Below are positions 1-5,256 of a stretch of 5,256 nucleotides of DNA, in pieces (within the stretch, counting starts at the first letter, position 1; every line of letters starts with the position of its first letter). The stretch comes from Anaerolineales bacterium UBA3001 (GTDB lineage: Bacteria; Chloroflexota; Anaerolineae; Anaerolineales; UBA11657): positions 1 to 5,256 of the forward strand of contig DDZT01000081.1 of NCBI GenBank assembly GCA_002346435.1, written 5' to 3'. Position numbers and translations under genes: made by a program. The notes below the pieces were generated by a model, which worked only from the letters and a program-made list of their open reading frames with translations, did no database searches and was not told the DNA's origin.

Positions 1-1257
1 TTGGTATCCTGTGGACGTGAACCGGACTCACCAAATCCAGAAAGCGCAGCACAAATTGTTCCCACAACATCATCTAAATCAATTTCCGACGAAAGCTCGG
101 AAATTGATGCTACACTCCCGCCACCAATACCAAAAGATACAATAGCTGCTACCATAGTCCCAGCGACTGACACCGCAACTCCTACTGCTACATTATTGCC
201 GACTGCCACTACAGAGCCAATATTCGGACCACATGAGTATCCCAAGGGTATTAATCCTTTAACAGGCTTGTACGTAGAAGATACAACCAAATTAGAGCGT
301 AGACCATTAGCAATCAAGGTATCGCATTACCCGCGCAGTGTAAGACCTCAATCTGGTTTAGCAGCAGCCGATATGGTATGGGAACACTATGCTGAAGGAG
401 GTACTACCCGATTTACGGCAATATTCTACGTGGGAGAAACTACACGAGTTGGCTCAATTAGGTCAGCACGGCTTATTGATACTACTTTAACTGAAATGTT
501 CAGTGGAGCACTAGTAGCATCCGGCATGTCAGATGGTACATTAGAAAGACTACGTCAAAAAACCTGGTATCCAGCAGTAATAACCAACTCAACAAGTTTT
601 GGTTGTCCACCCATTTGTCGAGAAAGTCAAAGCGCCAACTCGGTATTCGTAGATACAAGTGCTGTATGGCAAACATTAGATGATCTGCAACTCAACATGA
701 CCCCCAAAATACAAGGGTTAGCTTTCCAAGAGACCATACCAAACGGGGGACAAAATGCTGTACGTTTAAGAGTAGATTATAGTCGTGAGGCGCATTCTGA
801 ATGGCGCTACAATCCTGATGATGGAAAATATTATCGCTGGACAGAAATATCAGAAGTGGACCTTGAACCACATTTTGATTACAACACCAAGGCTCAAATT
901 ACAGCTGATAATCTTGTAGTGCTTTTCGCCAATCATGTTGTCGATTCTACTGTACCTGAGGATTACGCAGCAGATGGAATCCACGCAGCGTTTGCCACCG
1001 AGATTCAATTATGGGGAGGAGGTCCTGCTCTAATTTTGCGTAATGGCCAAGCCTACTCAGTCAACTGGGTACGCATGGATAGTGCAGACATGACATTCCT
1101 AGTTGACGCAGACAACAACTCAATAGCGTTACATCCAGGGAAAACCTGGTTTCATACCACGGGTCTAGGATCAGAGACTGCTGATCAAAATGGCGTGTGG
1201 ACAATCACACATAAGTCACCCTATGACTGGGGTAAGCTTATATTACCAACAGAATGA
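1..1257 (+). CDS. DUF3048 (YerB-like) lipoprotein, 5' end cut by window edge
   Basis: This is the 3' part (418 codons) of a surface lipoprotein of the DUF3048/YerB family, whose biochemical role is not established. The first five codons read L-V-S-C-G, a textbook lipobox with the lipidated cysteine at codon 4. The TTG at base 1 is therefore best read as an internal Leu codon at the end of a signal peptide, and the real start lies upstream of the window. A low-complexity Ser/Thr/Pro/Ala linker follows (about codons 6-75). The N-terminal DUF3048 domain covers about codons 84-235 and shows NPLTGL, RPLA, VRPQSGL, EGGTTRF and GSIRSAR. The C-terminal DUF3048_C part covers about codons 250-416 and ends after a LHPGKTW segment. 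Codons 202 and 206 are cysteines that could pair outside the cell. The gene ends in TGA 32 bp before the aminotransferase gene and is probably co-transcribed with it. The family call is firm; the function is unknown. Confidence 0.88.
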   Translation: MVSCGREPDSPNPESAAQIVPTTSSKSISDESSEIDATLPPPIPKDTIAATIVPATDTATPTATLLPTATTEPIFGPHEYPKGINPLTGLYVEDTTKLERRPLAIKVSHYPRSVRPQSGLAAADMVWEHYAEGGTTRFTAIFYVGETTRVGSIRSARLIDTTLTEMFSGALVASGMSDGTLERLRQKTWYPAVITNSTSFGCPPICRESQSANSVFVDTSAVWQTLDDLQLNMTPKIQGLAFQETIPNGGQNAVRLRVDYSREAHSEWRYNPDDGKYYRWTEISEVDLEPHFDYNTKAQITADNLVVLFANHVVDSTVPEDYAADGIHAAFATEIQLWGGGPALILRNGQAYSVNWVRMDSADMTFLVDADNNSIALHPGKTWFHTTGLGSETADQNGVWTITHKSPYDWGKLILPTE

Positions 1258-1275
1258 CCCGATACTAATATCAAC

Positions 1276-1280
1276 AGGAG
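1276..1280 (+). promoter_or_regulatory. Shine-Dalgarno site of the aminotransferase gene
   Basis: AGGAG lies 9 nt before the ATG at 1290. It selects that start over the in-frame Met at codon 7. It sits in the 32-bp gap after the lipoprotein stop codon, and no separate promoter is evident in that gap. Confidence 0.8.
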
Positions 1281-1289
1281 AAACATATC

Positions 1290-2447
1290 ATGCAACTAGC
1301 CAAACGCATGGACACAGTAGAACCCTATTTTTTCGCAAAGCTAGGTTTACGCATCGCAGAACTTAAAGCGGAAGGGAAAGATATTATCAGGTTGGATGTA
1401 GGATCACCCGATTTACCGCCTGCACCATTCATAGTAGACACTCTACAACAAGCCAGCTCAGAAGAAAATCTGCATGGGTATTCACCACTAGGAGGAACGC
1501 CCGACTTCCGAGAAGCAGTATCCACTTATTATTCTAATCGTTTTGACGTAAATCTAGACCCAAAATCAGAGGTGGTTGGACTGATTGGATCGAAAGAAGG
1601 AATCTTTCATTTGTCTATGGCTTACCTAAACCCTAATGACGTGGCATTAGTACCTGACCCCGGATATGCCGTCTATGCAAGTGCAGCTAAATTTGCCGGT
1701 GCCGAAGTGGTTACTATGCCAATGCTAGAGAGTAATCATTTTCTTCCAGATCTAGATGCCATTCCAGAGGATGCCAAGCGGAGAGCCAAACTACTTTGGC
1801 TAAATTACCCAAATAATCCTACTGGCGCCACTGTCAATGATACATTCTTTGCTGAATTAGTAGAGTTCGCCCACACACATCAAATAATGATCTGCCACGA
1901 TGCACCTTATATGGACATTACTTTTGACGGATATAAGGCACCAAGTTTGCTGCAAGTACCCGGAGCACAAGAGATATCAGTAGAGTTCAATTCACTATCC
2001 AAGACTTACAATATGGCTGGTTGGCGTCTAGGGATGGCATGTGGAATTAAATCAGCAATTACAGCATTACACACGTTGAAAACCAACGTGGATTCTAGTC
2101 AGTTTCAAGCTATTCAAGCAGCTGGAGTCGCAGCTTTGACCGGCGATCAAAGCTGGTTTAGTGAACGCAACACGATTTACCAGGAAAGACGAGATATTGT
2201 TTTAGATGGGTTGGCAAAGACGGGTCTAGTGGCTCACAAACCACAAGCAGCCATGTATGTATGGGTACGCATCCATACCGAAGTGCCCTCTAGTAAATTT
2301 ACACAAGCAATATTAGAGGAAATTGGAGTATCAGTCACCCCTGGATCTTTTTTCGGAGAATGTGGCGAAGGTTATTTTCGTATATCGCTAGGAACACCAG
2401 CAACACGTATACAAGAAGCAATGGAAAGGATAGCCGCCTGGATCTGA
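1290..2447 (+). CDS. dapL: LL-diaminopimelate aminotransferase-type PLP enzyme
   Basis: A complete 385-residue fold-type I aminotransferase. Its overall pattern matches the DapL group, which converts tetrahydrodipicolinate and glutamate to LL-diaminopimelate and 2-oxoglutarate in a shortcut lysine and peptidoglycan precursor pathway in the cytoplasm. Visible landmarks are the N-terminal DVGSPDLP (36-43), the HGYSPLGG substrate loop (62-69), GSKEG (100-104), DPGYAVY (123-129), NYPNNPTG (172-179), the PLP pyridine-binding Asp204 in HDAPY, the Schiff-base Lys238 in SLSKTYNMAGWR, and the carboxylate-binding Arg364 in YFRIS. Length is normal for the family and no catalytic residue is missing. The gene ends with two consecutive in-frame stops, TGA then TAG. 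It follows the DUF3048 lipoprotein by 32 bp, which suggests an operon. Substrate specificity is inferred from family resemblance; another amino acid aminotransferase activity cannot be excluded without a phylogeny. Confidence 0.85.
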   Translation: MQLAKRMDTVEPYFFAKLGLRIAELKAEGKDIIRLDVGSPDLPPAPFIVDTLQQASSEENLHGYSPLGGTPDFREAVSTYYSNRFDVNLDPKSEVVGLIGSKEGIFHLSMAYLNPNDVALVPDPGYAVYASAAKFAGAEVVTMPMLESNHFLPDLDAIPEDAKRRAKLLWLNYPNNPTGATVNDTFFAELVEFAHTHQIMICHDAPYMDITFDGYKAPSLLQVPGAQEISVEFNSLSKTYNMAGWRLGMACGIKSAITALHTLKTNVDSSQFQAIQAAGVAALTGDQSWFSERNTIYQERRDIVLDGLAKTGLVAHKPQAAMYVWVRIHTEVPSSKFTQAILEEIGVSVTPGSFFGECGEGYFRISLGTPATRIQEAMERIAAWI

Positions 2448-2500
2448 TAGTACTATTATTGATTGAACTAAAGTTGTGAGGACTGCTAACAATATGTTTG

Positions 2501-2983
2501 TCAGTTTACCACCCTGCTATTAGCGATATTAATACCCTCTAACCAAGTTTCATCAAGTTCGAGTTCAACACTTGCAGTAATACTAGTGTGAGTACATTGA
2601 CCTGGAGGACAATGTACTAGTCCTAAACGGCTACGCGCGACCATCCTGTACAATCTATCACCAAGACTTGCCACAAATGGCAAATACAACAAACAGGCAG
2701 GAATGGAAAACAACGGCAGTCTAAGAACAATATAACGCCAAGCCTCAAACCCAATTTTTATATCGCCAAGTGGTGTAATAAGCACCATTTGCTCCTCAAG
2801 CTGTTCAACCGACACGCATCTGATGAGCTTACTCACCTGTTCCTGACGAAAATCCAGACAAATGAAGCGCCCCAACCAATCAAATAACAATAGTAAACGC
2901 ATCGAACGTACGCATAGTGGGCATTGTCCATCAAAGAGAATAATATCCCTAACTTGATAGAATCCTTGCATGGTTTTATACAT
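2501..2983 (-). CDS. DCC1-like thiol-disulfide oxidoreductase family protein (DUF393)
   Basis: A 160-residue protein of the DCC1/DUF393 family, which has a thioredoxin-like fold and a presumed thiol redox role. The defining motif D-G-Q-C-P-L-C lies at residues 18-24, right after the first strand (IILF). The typical C-terminal half follows: strand MVLIT, loop GDIKIGFEAW (73-82), a hydrophobic helical stretch (about 85-105), and the LYRMVARSR signature (111-119). Two further cysteines lie at 125 and 130 (HCPPGQC). The tail beyond about 130 is not recognised. Start choice is uncertain: ATG at 2983 has an in-frame TGA shortly upstream and only a weak GAG-type ribosome site, and Met5 (2971) is an alternative. 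The gene starts 38 bp after the stop of the HTTM gene on the same strand, so the two are probably translated from one mRNA. DUF393 proteins recur beside or fused to HTTM proteins, which supports a shared task; the substrate is unknown. Confidence 0.87.
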   Translation of the reverse strand: MYKTMQGFYQVRDIILFDGQCPLCVRSMRLLLLFDWLGRFICLDFRQEQVSKLIRCVSVEQLEEQMVLITPLGDIKIGFEAWRYIVLRLPLFSIPACLLYLPFVASLGDRLYRMVARSRLGLVHCPPGQCTHTSITASVELELDETWLEGINIANSRVVN

Positions 2984-3021
2984 AATATTTCACACTCATT
3001 AGAACTAATAACTACTTCCGA

Positions 3022-4860
3022 TTAATATTTGTATTCAGGATAACACCAATGTTTCCACAATACACGTGTCTCATAAGGGTTGAGTTCACTACCAGGTTCA
3101 TGTGAACGTCTATAGCGATATTGTAATTCAAGTGTAGCCAGCCGCTTACCTTTGTCCATATCTAATTGAACATTATAATACCGACAATAACGAGCTCCCC
3201 AGGCAAACTTGAGCGGATGATAGTTCTTTCTAGACATGTTTGATTCGTATTTCTTCCAACGCACATTGGGACCCCAATACCAACGTTGCATATCGTCAAC
3301 TACTGGATCGCCAGTACGAAGGTCAAATGTAGTATTATCCTCAAATTTACCCGGCGCTACTATCCATCCATCTGTTGTCCGGGGATACGGAGCAAACAAA
3401 TTCCAGCGTTGCCAAAGTCCTACAAACTTAACTGTATTAGCCACCGGTGCTGGTATAGGTAAAATAATATCAAGCTCATCAATATCAAAAGAATAATTTA
3501 TGTTGTACCAAATTGTCGCTACCATAAAAATGCTAACCAAAGCAAATGTATTGACTTGCTTAATATCACTATACCAAACATCATATCCGCTTCTGCTATT
3601 AGTCAATTCCTTATTCTCCAATTCGGGAGATGGCAACAACATACCTCTAACCCAATTGCCCATTAAACGCCATATTAGAACACGTGCCGCATCAAATTTC
3701 AGAATCCATATGACAAGCTTACCGACAGAAAAATAGCTGGCAAGTCGATTCCATGCCGAAAGTCCAGTATAAAATCCACCATCTTCAGAAGAAACTGCCC
3801 AAGTATCATATTCGATATCATTGGAAGAACTATTGTAATCAATATCAACATCACTCTCTCTAGTACAAGCAATGAGCAGCCACATTGGACTATTCATGGA
3901 TGGCAGAACCAAACACGATTTCCCCAAGTTCAAGCGTATCTTTTGACCAATTGCAGTAATCCAGCTCGAATCAAAAAATACTATGTAACTAATGATCATT
4001 ACCAAAGAAAAATCCCTTATTGACATAGTAAGTGCTATACCCAAATGCAAGAACATGCCCATTGCCAAGGCCAATACCTTATAAACAGGTTGGCCAAATG
4101 GAAAAAACACTAAAATTATGAATGTGACTTCTACGAAAAGAGTGAAATATGACAACCCATTCATTAACCACAGTGGGCTAATATCCAAGAAAATATCTCC
4201 TATGGGCAAGGTGAGTGATTTAAGCTGCAAAGTATAATATATCGCATCTCCCGTCCTCCATGCATCTCCAGGAAGTTTTTCTATAAATGAGAACAAATAG
4301 ATTATGGCAATTTGCAACTGTAATATACGTAGTGGAAATGCAAATGTGGTAGCCACATTGTCCTTTGCTCGCAGGTCTTTTATATTGCGTGAACCTCTAT
4401 ATAAAGAAAGTCTTTTGCGCAAAGCATCTACAGAATAGTAATCACCCAACGGCAAAAAAAGCATCCAGAAACTAAGCGCCCTTATTACCGTGTCAGCACC
4501 GTTAAGTACATAAACATTACGTTCATGTACCGACAAGACGATCACAAAATTCACAATTGCCATTAATTTTGTGCGATTTCCTACCAGCAAGCTTAAAGCA
4601 ACTCCTGCCCAGATACTAAAAAAAACAATGGCCATCCAACTATATGGCATAGCATCCATAATGGAAAACCGATCTGTGCGCGCTAATCCATCCCACAAAG
4701 CTGAGCGAGGCACATAACCGGCATCACTGTAGAATGCTGTAGCTAACGGTATGCTATAGATAGCATTCTTCAACAATAGGCCAGCAAAAAATATACGAAA
4801 TACGCTTAAAGGTCTACTGTCTACTCTACCAAACCAATATTTTGCATGCAAAGTATTCAT
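3022..4860 (-). CDS. HTTM domain membrane protein, vitamin K-dependent gamma-carboxylase-like
   Basis: A 612-residue integral membrane protein from the ATG at 4860; the TTG just before it is an alternative that adds one residue. The N-terminal HTTM domain (about 10-305) has roughly eight hydrophobic segments and family landmarks: an opening SRPLSVFRIFFAG, VHERNVYVLNGADT (111-124) followed by FWMLFLPLGDYYSVD, and FIEKLPGDAWRTGDAIYY (192-209). Lys195 there sits where animal gamma-carboxylases have their proposed active-site lysine. An acidic Ser/Asp linker (about 332-360) leads to a region resembling the back half of DUF393 (about 352-408). A last membrane helix follows (about 438-455), and then the C-terminal domain common in bacterial HTTM proteins, with WQRWNLFAPYP (483-493), DGW (497-499) and VRWKKY (533-538). 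No Shine-Dalgarno precedes the start. It is the first gene of a pair with the DUF393 gene. True carboxylase activity is not shown for such homologues; the family call is solid, the reaction is not. Confidence 0.85.
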   Translation of the reverse strand: MNTLHAKYWFGRVDSRPLSVFRIFFAGLLLKNAIYSIPLATAFYSDAGYVPRSALWDGLARTDRFSIMDAMPYSWMAIVFFSIWAGVALSLLVGNRTKLMAIVNFVIVLSVHERNVYVLNGADTVIRALSFWMLFLPLGDYYSVDALRKRLSLYRGSRNIKDLRAKDNVATTFAFPLRILQLQIAIIYLFSFIEKLPGDAWRTGDAIYYTLQLKSLTLPIGDIFLDISPLWLMNGLSYFTLFVEVTFIILVFFPFGQPVYKVLALAMGMFLHLGIALTMSIRDFSLVMIISYIVFFDSSWITAIGQKIRLNLGKSCLVLPSMNSPMWLLIACTRESDVDIDYNSSSNDIEYDTWAVSSEDGGFYTGLSAWNRLASYFSVGKLVIWILKFDAARVLIWRLMGNWVRGMLLPSPELENKELTNSRSGYDVWYSDIKQVNTFALVSIFMVATIWYNINYSFDIDELDIILPIPAPVANTVKFVGLWQRWNLFAPYPRTTDGWIVAPGKFEDNTTFDLRTGDPVVDDMQRWYWGPNVRWKKYESNMSRKNYHPLKFAWGARYCRYYNVQLDMDKGKRLATLELQYRYRRSHEPGSELNPYETRVLWKHWCYPEYKY

Positions 4861-4877
4861 CAAAACAAATAGTGCTT

Positions 4878-4907
4878 AGTATATAGGACACATTCGCTAA
4901 TTTACAA
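4878..4907 (-). promoter_or_regulatory. Candidate promoter of the HTTM-DUF393 operon
   Basis: On the minus strand, TTGTAA (4902-4907, four of six consensus bases) is followed after 18 bp by TATACT (4878-4883, five of six). The predicted start near 4871 leaves only about 10 nt before the ATG at 4860. This agrees with the absence of a Shine-Dalgarno sequence and implies a nearly leaderless mRNA. An eight-base palindrome AAACGTTT (4907-4914) touches the -35 box. The match is modest, so this is a candidate only. Confidence 0.35.
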
Positions 4908-4927
4908 AACGTTTGTTTTCATATTTG

Positions 4928-4956
4928 TTGACATTCTATATGGTACCAAATATAAA
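4928..4956 (+). promoter_or_regulatory. Strong sigma70-type promoter reading rightward
   Basis: A perfect -35 box TTGACA (4928-4933), an ideal 17-bp spacer, and a -10 box TATAAA (4951-4956, five of six). Transcription would begin near 4963. No plus-strand protein gene follows, and the next gene to the right is on the opposite strand, so the product is probably a short RNA. This is the best promoter match I found in the window. Confidence 0.6.
4934..4955. promoter_or_regulatory. Operator-like palindrome inside the promoter spacer
   Basis: A 22-bp inverted repeat centred on the GGTACC at 4942-4947. Nine of the eleven base pairs between the half-sites match: left half TTCTATATGGT, right half ACCAAATATAA. 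It begins one base after the -35 box and runs to the fifth base of the -10 box, so a dimeric repressor bound there would block the plus-strand promoter. The binding protein is unknown and no regulator gene is in the window. Confidence 0.4.
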
Positions 4957-4962
4957 TAGAAG

Positions 4963-5041
4963 AAAAGGCACAGATGCATAGTGGCAATTCCAGATAGAAA
5001 ATTCGTATCAAAATCTATATAGTATTTTCTTGGTTTTTTTT
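4963..5041 (+). ncRNA. Predicted small RNA of about 80 nt
   Basis: Inferred from the plus-strand promoter (predicted start near 4963) and a hairpin plus T-run terminator ending at 5041. The 5' part (4963-4989) is purine-rich with an AAAAGG-type stretch and a seven-codon frame; the 3' half is the terminator hairpin. It matches no RNA family I know. It lies upstream of the HTTM gene in the opposite orientation and downstream of the DPGG-tail gene. It would be antisense to the HTTM mRNA only if that mRNA started further upstream than the proposed promoter. Confidence 0.35.
4990..5041 (+). terminator. Intrinsic terminator candidate of the small RNA
   Basis: CCA (4990-4992) pairs with TGG (5031-5033), and after a three-base bulge AGAAAAT (4996-5002) pairs with ATTTTCT (5024-5030). 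Eight T residues (5034-5041) follow the stem immediately. The loop of 21 nt contains a CTATATAG palindrome that could add a small inner stem. The stem is AT-rich and so not strong, but stem and T tract are correctly placed for the plus strand only. Confidence 0.5.
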
Positions 5042-5116
5042 GAGTCAATGCACAACTTAAGAACACGAACCATACATGCGTGCAGTACAAACAATTTTAC
5101 CTTGATGCTGCGTTAG

Positions 5117-5139
5117 CAATTACCACAACTTGGTAATTG
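5117..5139 (-). terminator. Hairpin after the DPGG-tail gene
   Basis: CAATTACCA (5117-5125) and TGGTAATTG (5131-5139) form a perfect 9-bp stem with a 5-nt loop, starting nine bases after the TAA of the minus-strand gene. No T tract follows on either strand, so it is not a classic intrinsic terminator. It may protect the mRNA 3' end or be a weak or factor-assisted terminator. Confidence 0.4.
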
Positions 5140-5148
5140 TCAAGATGA

Positions 5149-5256
5149 TTAACCAGGACCGCCGCCAGGATCGCCGCCGGGACCGCCGCCAGGACCGCCG
5201 CCAGGATCGCCGCCAGGACCGCCACCTGGATCACCACCTGGGTCGCCACCTGGGTC
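5149..5256 (-). CDS. C-terminal (D/G)PGG-repeat tail of a protein, cut by window edge
   Basis: On the minus strand, the last 105 bases of the window are an open frame of 35 codons ending in TAA (5149-5151). They encode eight full tetrapeptides of the form (D/G)-P-G-G followed by a final G-P-G. Only the first position varies, in the order D D D G D G G D G from N to C terminus. Almost all other differences between units are silent third-base changes (CCA, CCT or CCC for Pro; GGT or GGC for Gly). The tail is Gly/Pro-rich with spaced aspartates, so it should be flexible, turn-rich and acidic. The rest of the protein lies to the right of the window, so its family and function cannot be given. The minus frame is preferred because it runs off the window edge open and stops exactly at the repeat boundary. 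Confidence 0.7.
   Translation of the reverse strand, partial: DPGGDPGGDPGGGPGGDPGGGPGGGPGGDPGGGPG
5152..5256. repeat. Tandem 12-bp repeat encoding (D/G)PGG
   Basis: Nearly nine direct copies of a GC-rich 12-bp unit, continuing past the window edge and contrasting with the AT-rich surroundings. Units near the gene's 3' end (5152-5217) use CCT/CCC and GGC and are nearly identical, while those at 5218-5256 use CCA and more GGT. This split suggests recent expansion at one end by slippage. The units are adjacent with no spacers. Confidence 0.85.

Larger units (their letters stand above)
4861..5148. other. AT-rich intergenic region with divergent control elements
   Basis: This 288-bp stretch separates the DPGG-tail gene from the HTTM gene; both are on the minus strand. 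I see no convincing protein gene here. It holds the candidate HTTM promoter, a strong plus-strand promoter with a palindrome in its spacer, a plus-strand hairpin ending in a T run, and a hairpin just after the stop of the DPGG-tail gene. A seven-codon plus-strand reading frame (ATG at 4974 to TAG at 4997, M-H-S-G-N-S-R) has an AAAAGG a few bases ahead. It could be translated, but it is too short to rely on. Confidence 0.6.

Noticed and set aside
1325..1525. 66-codon minus-strand open frame
   Set aside because: It lies wholly within the aminotransferase gene in an opposing frame and has no recognisable domain; the plus-strand gene shows clear family motifs.
2447..2500. Terminator in the convergent gap between the aminotransferase and DUF393 genes
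   Set aside because: There is a 10-bp loopless palindrome ATAGTACTAT (2447-2456) and a short AACA/TGTT pairing, but no stable stem with a T tract on either strand.
3236..3736. Two plus-strand open frames (86 and 78 codons)
   Set aside because: Both are antisense to the well-supported HTTM gene and show no domain or convincing ribosome site.
4902..5090. 62-codon minus-strand open frame with a TTG start in the intergenic region
   Set aside because: The start codon is weak with no ribosome site, the composition simply reflects AT-rich DNA, and the frame overlaps the promoter and terminator elements on the other strand.
5115..5143. Minus-strand TTGACA (5138-5143) as a promoter for the HTTM operon
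   Set aside because: At 15-18 bp spacing there is no acceptable -10 box, and the site overlaps the hairpin after the DPGG-tail gene.
5153..5256. Plus-strand proline-rich reading (P-G-P/S-P repeats) of the tandem repeat
   Set aside because: Its silent-change pattern is just as good, because the wobble positions coincide on both strands. However, the frame begins directly after a TAA (5150-5152) and has no start codon before or within the repeat.
5152..5256. CRISPR-like array
   Set aside because: The repeat is a contiguous 12-bp coding tandem with no spacers.

Overview
The window reads as a piece of a moderately AT-rich bacterial chromosome, most likely Chloroflexota (Anaerolineae/Dehalococcoidia-like). 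This is inferred from three things: a DUF3048 (YerB-type) lipoprotein with a Thr/Pro/Ala-rich linker behind its lipobox, a DapL-type aminotransferase directly downstream, and mixed Shine-Dalgarno use. The phylum call is an inference from gene style and was not tested against a database. There are no rRNA or tRNA genes, insertion sequences or CRISPR arrays.

Left half (1-2447, plus strand): the 3' part of a YerB-like DUF3048 lipoprotein gene, whose true start lies upstream of the window, is followed 32 bp later by a complete LL-diaminopimelate aminotransferase-type gene with a clear ribosome binding site. The two are probably co-transcribed. A 53-bp convergent gap (2448-2500) without a recognisable terminator separates them from the right half.

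Right half (minus strand, read right to left): the window edge holds the C-terminal tail of a gene encoding a tandem (D/G)-P-G-G repeat ending in TAA at 5149-5151. Next comes a 288-bp intergenic region, then a 612-residue HTTM (vitamin K-dependent carboxylase-like) membrane protein, then 38 bp later a small DCC1/DUF393 protein with an intact DGxCxxC motif. The last two form a probable operon. The middle of the HTTM protein carries what looks like a degenerate, cysteine-less C-terminal half of a DUF393 domain. The stand-alone DUF393 protein may therefore supply the redox site that the membrane protein lacks.

The intergenic region is the least ordinary part. On the plus strand it contains a strong sigma70-type promoter (TTGACA, 17 bp, TATAAA) with a near-perfect 22-bp palindrome filling its spacer and -10 box. 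About 30 nt after the expected start there is a hairpin closing onto eight T residues. Together these predict an orphan RNA of about 80 nt lying between the DPGG-tail gene and the HTTM operon and transcribed against both. A weaker minus-strand promoter close to the HTTM start codon would make that mRNA nearly leaderless, which fits its lack of a Shine-Dalgarno sequence.
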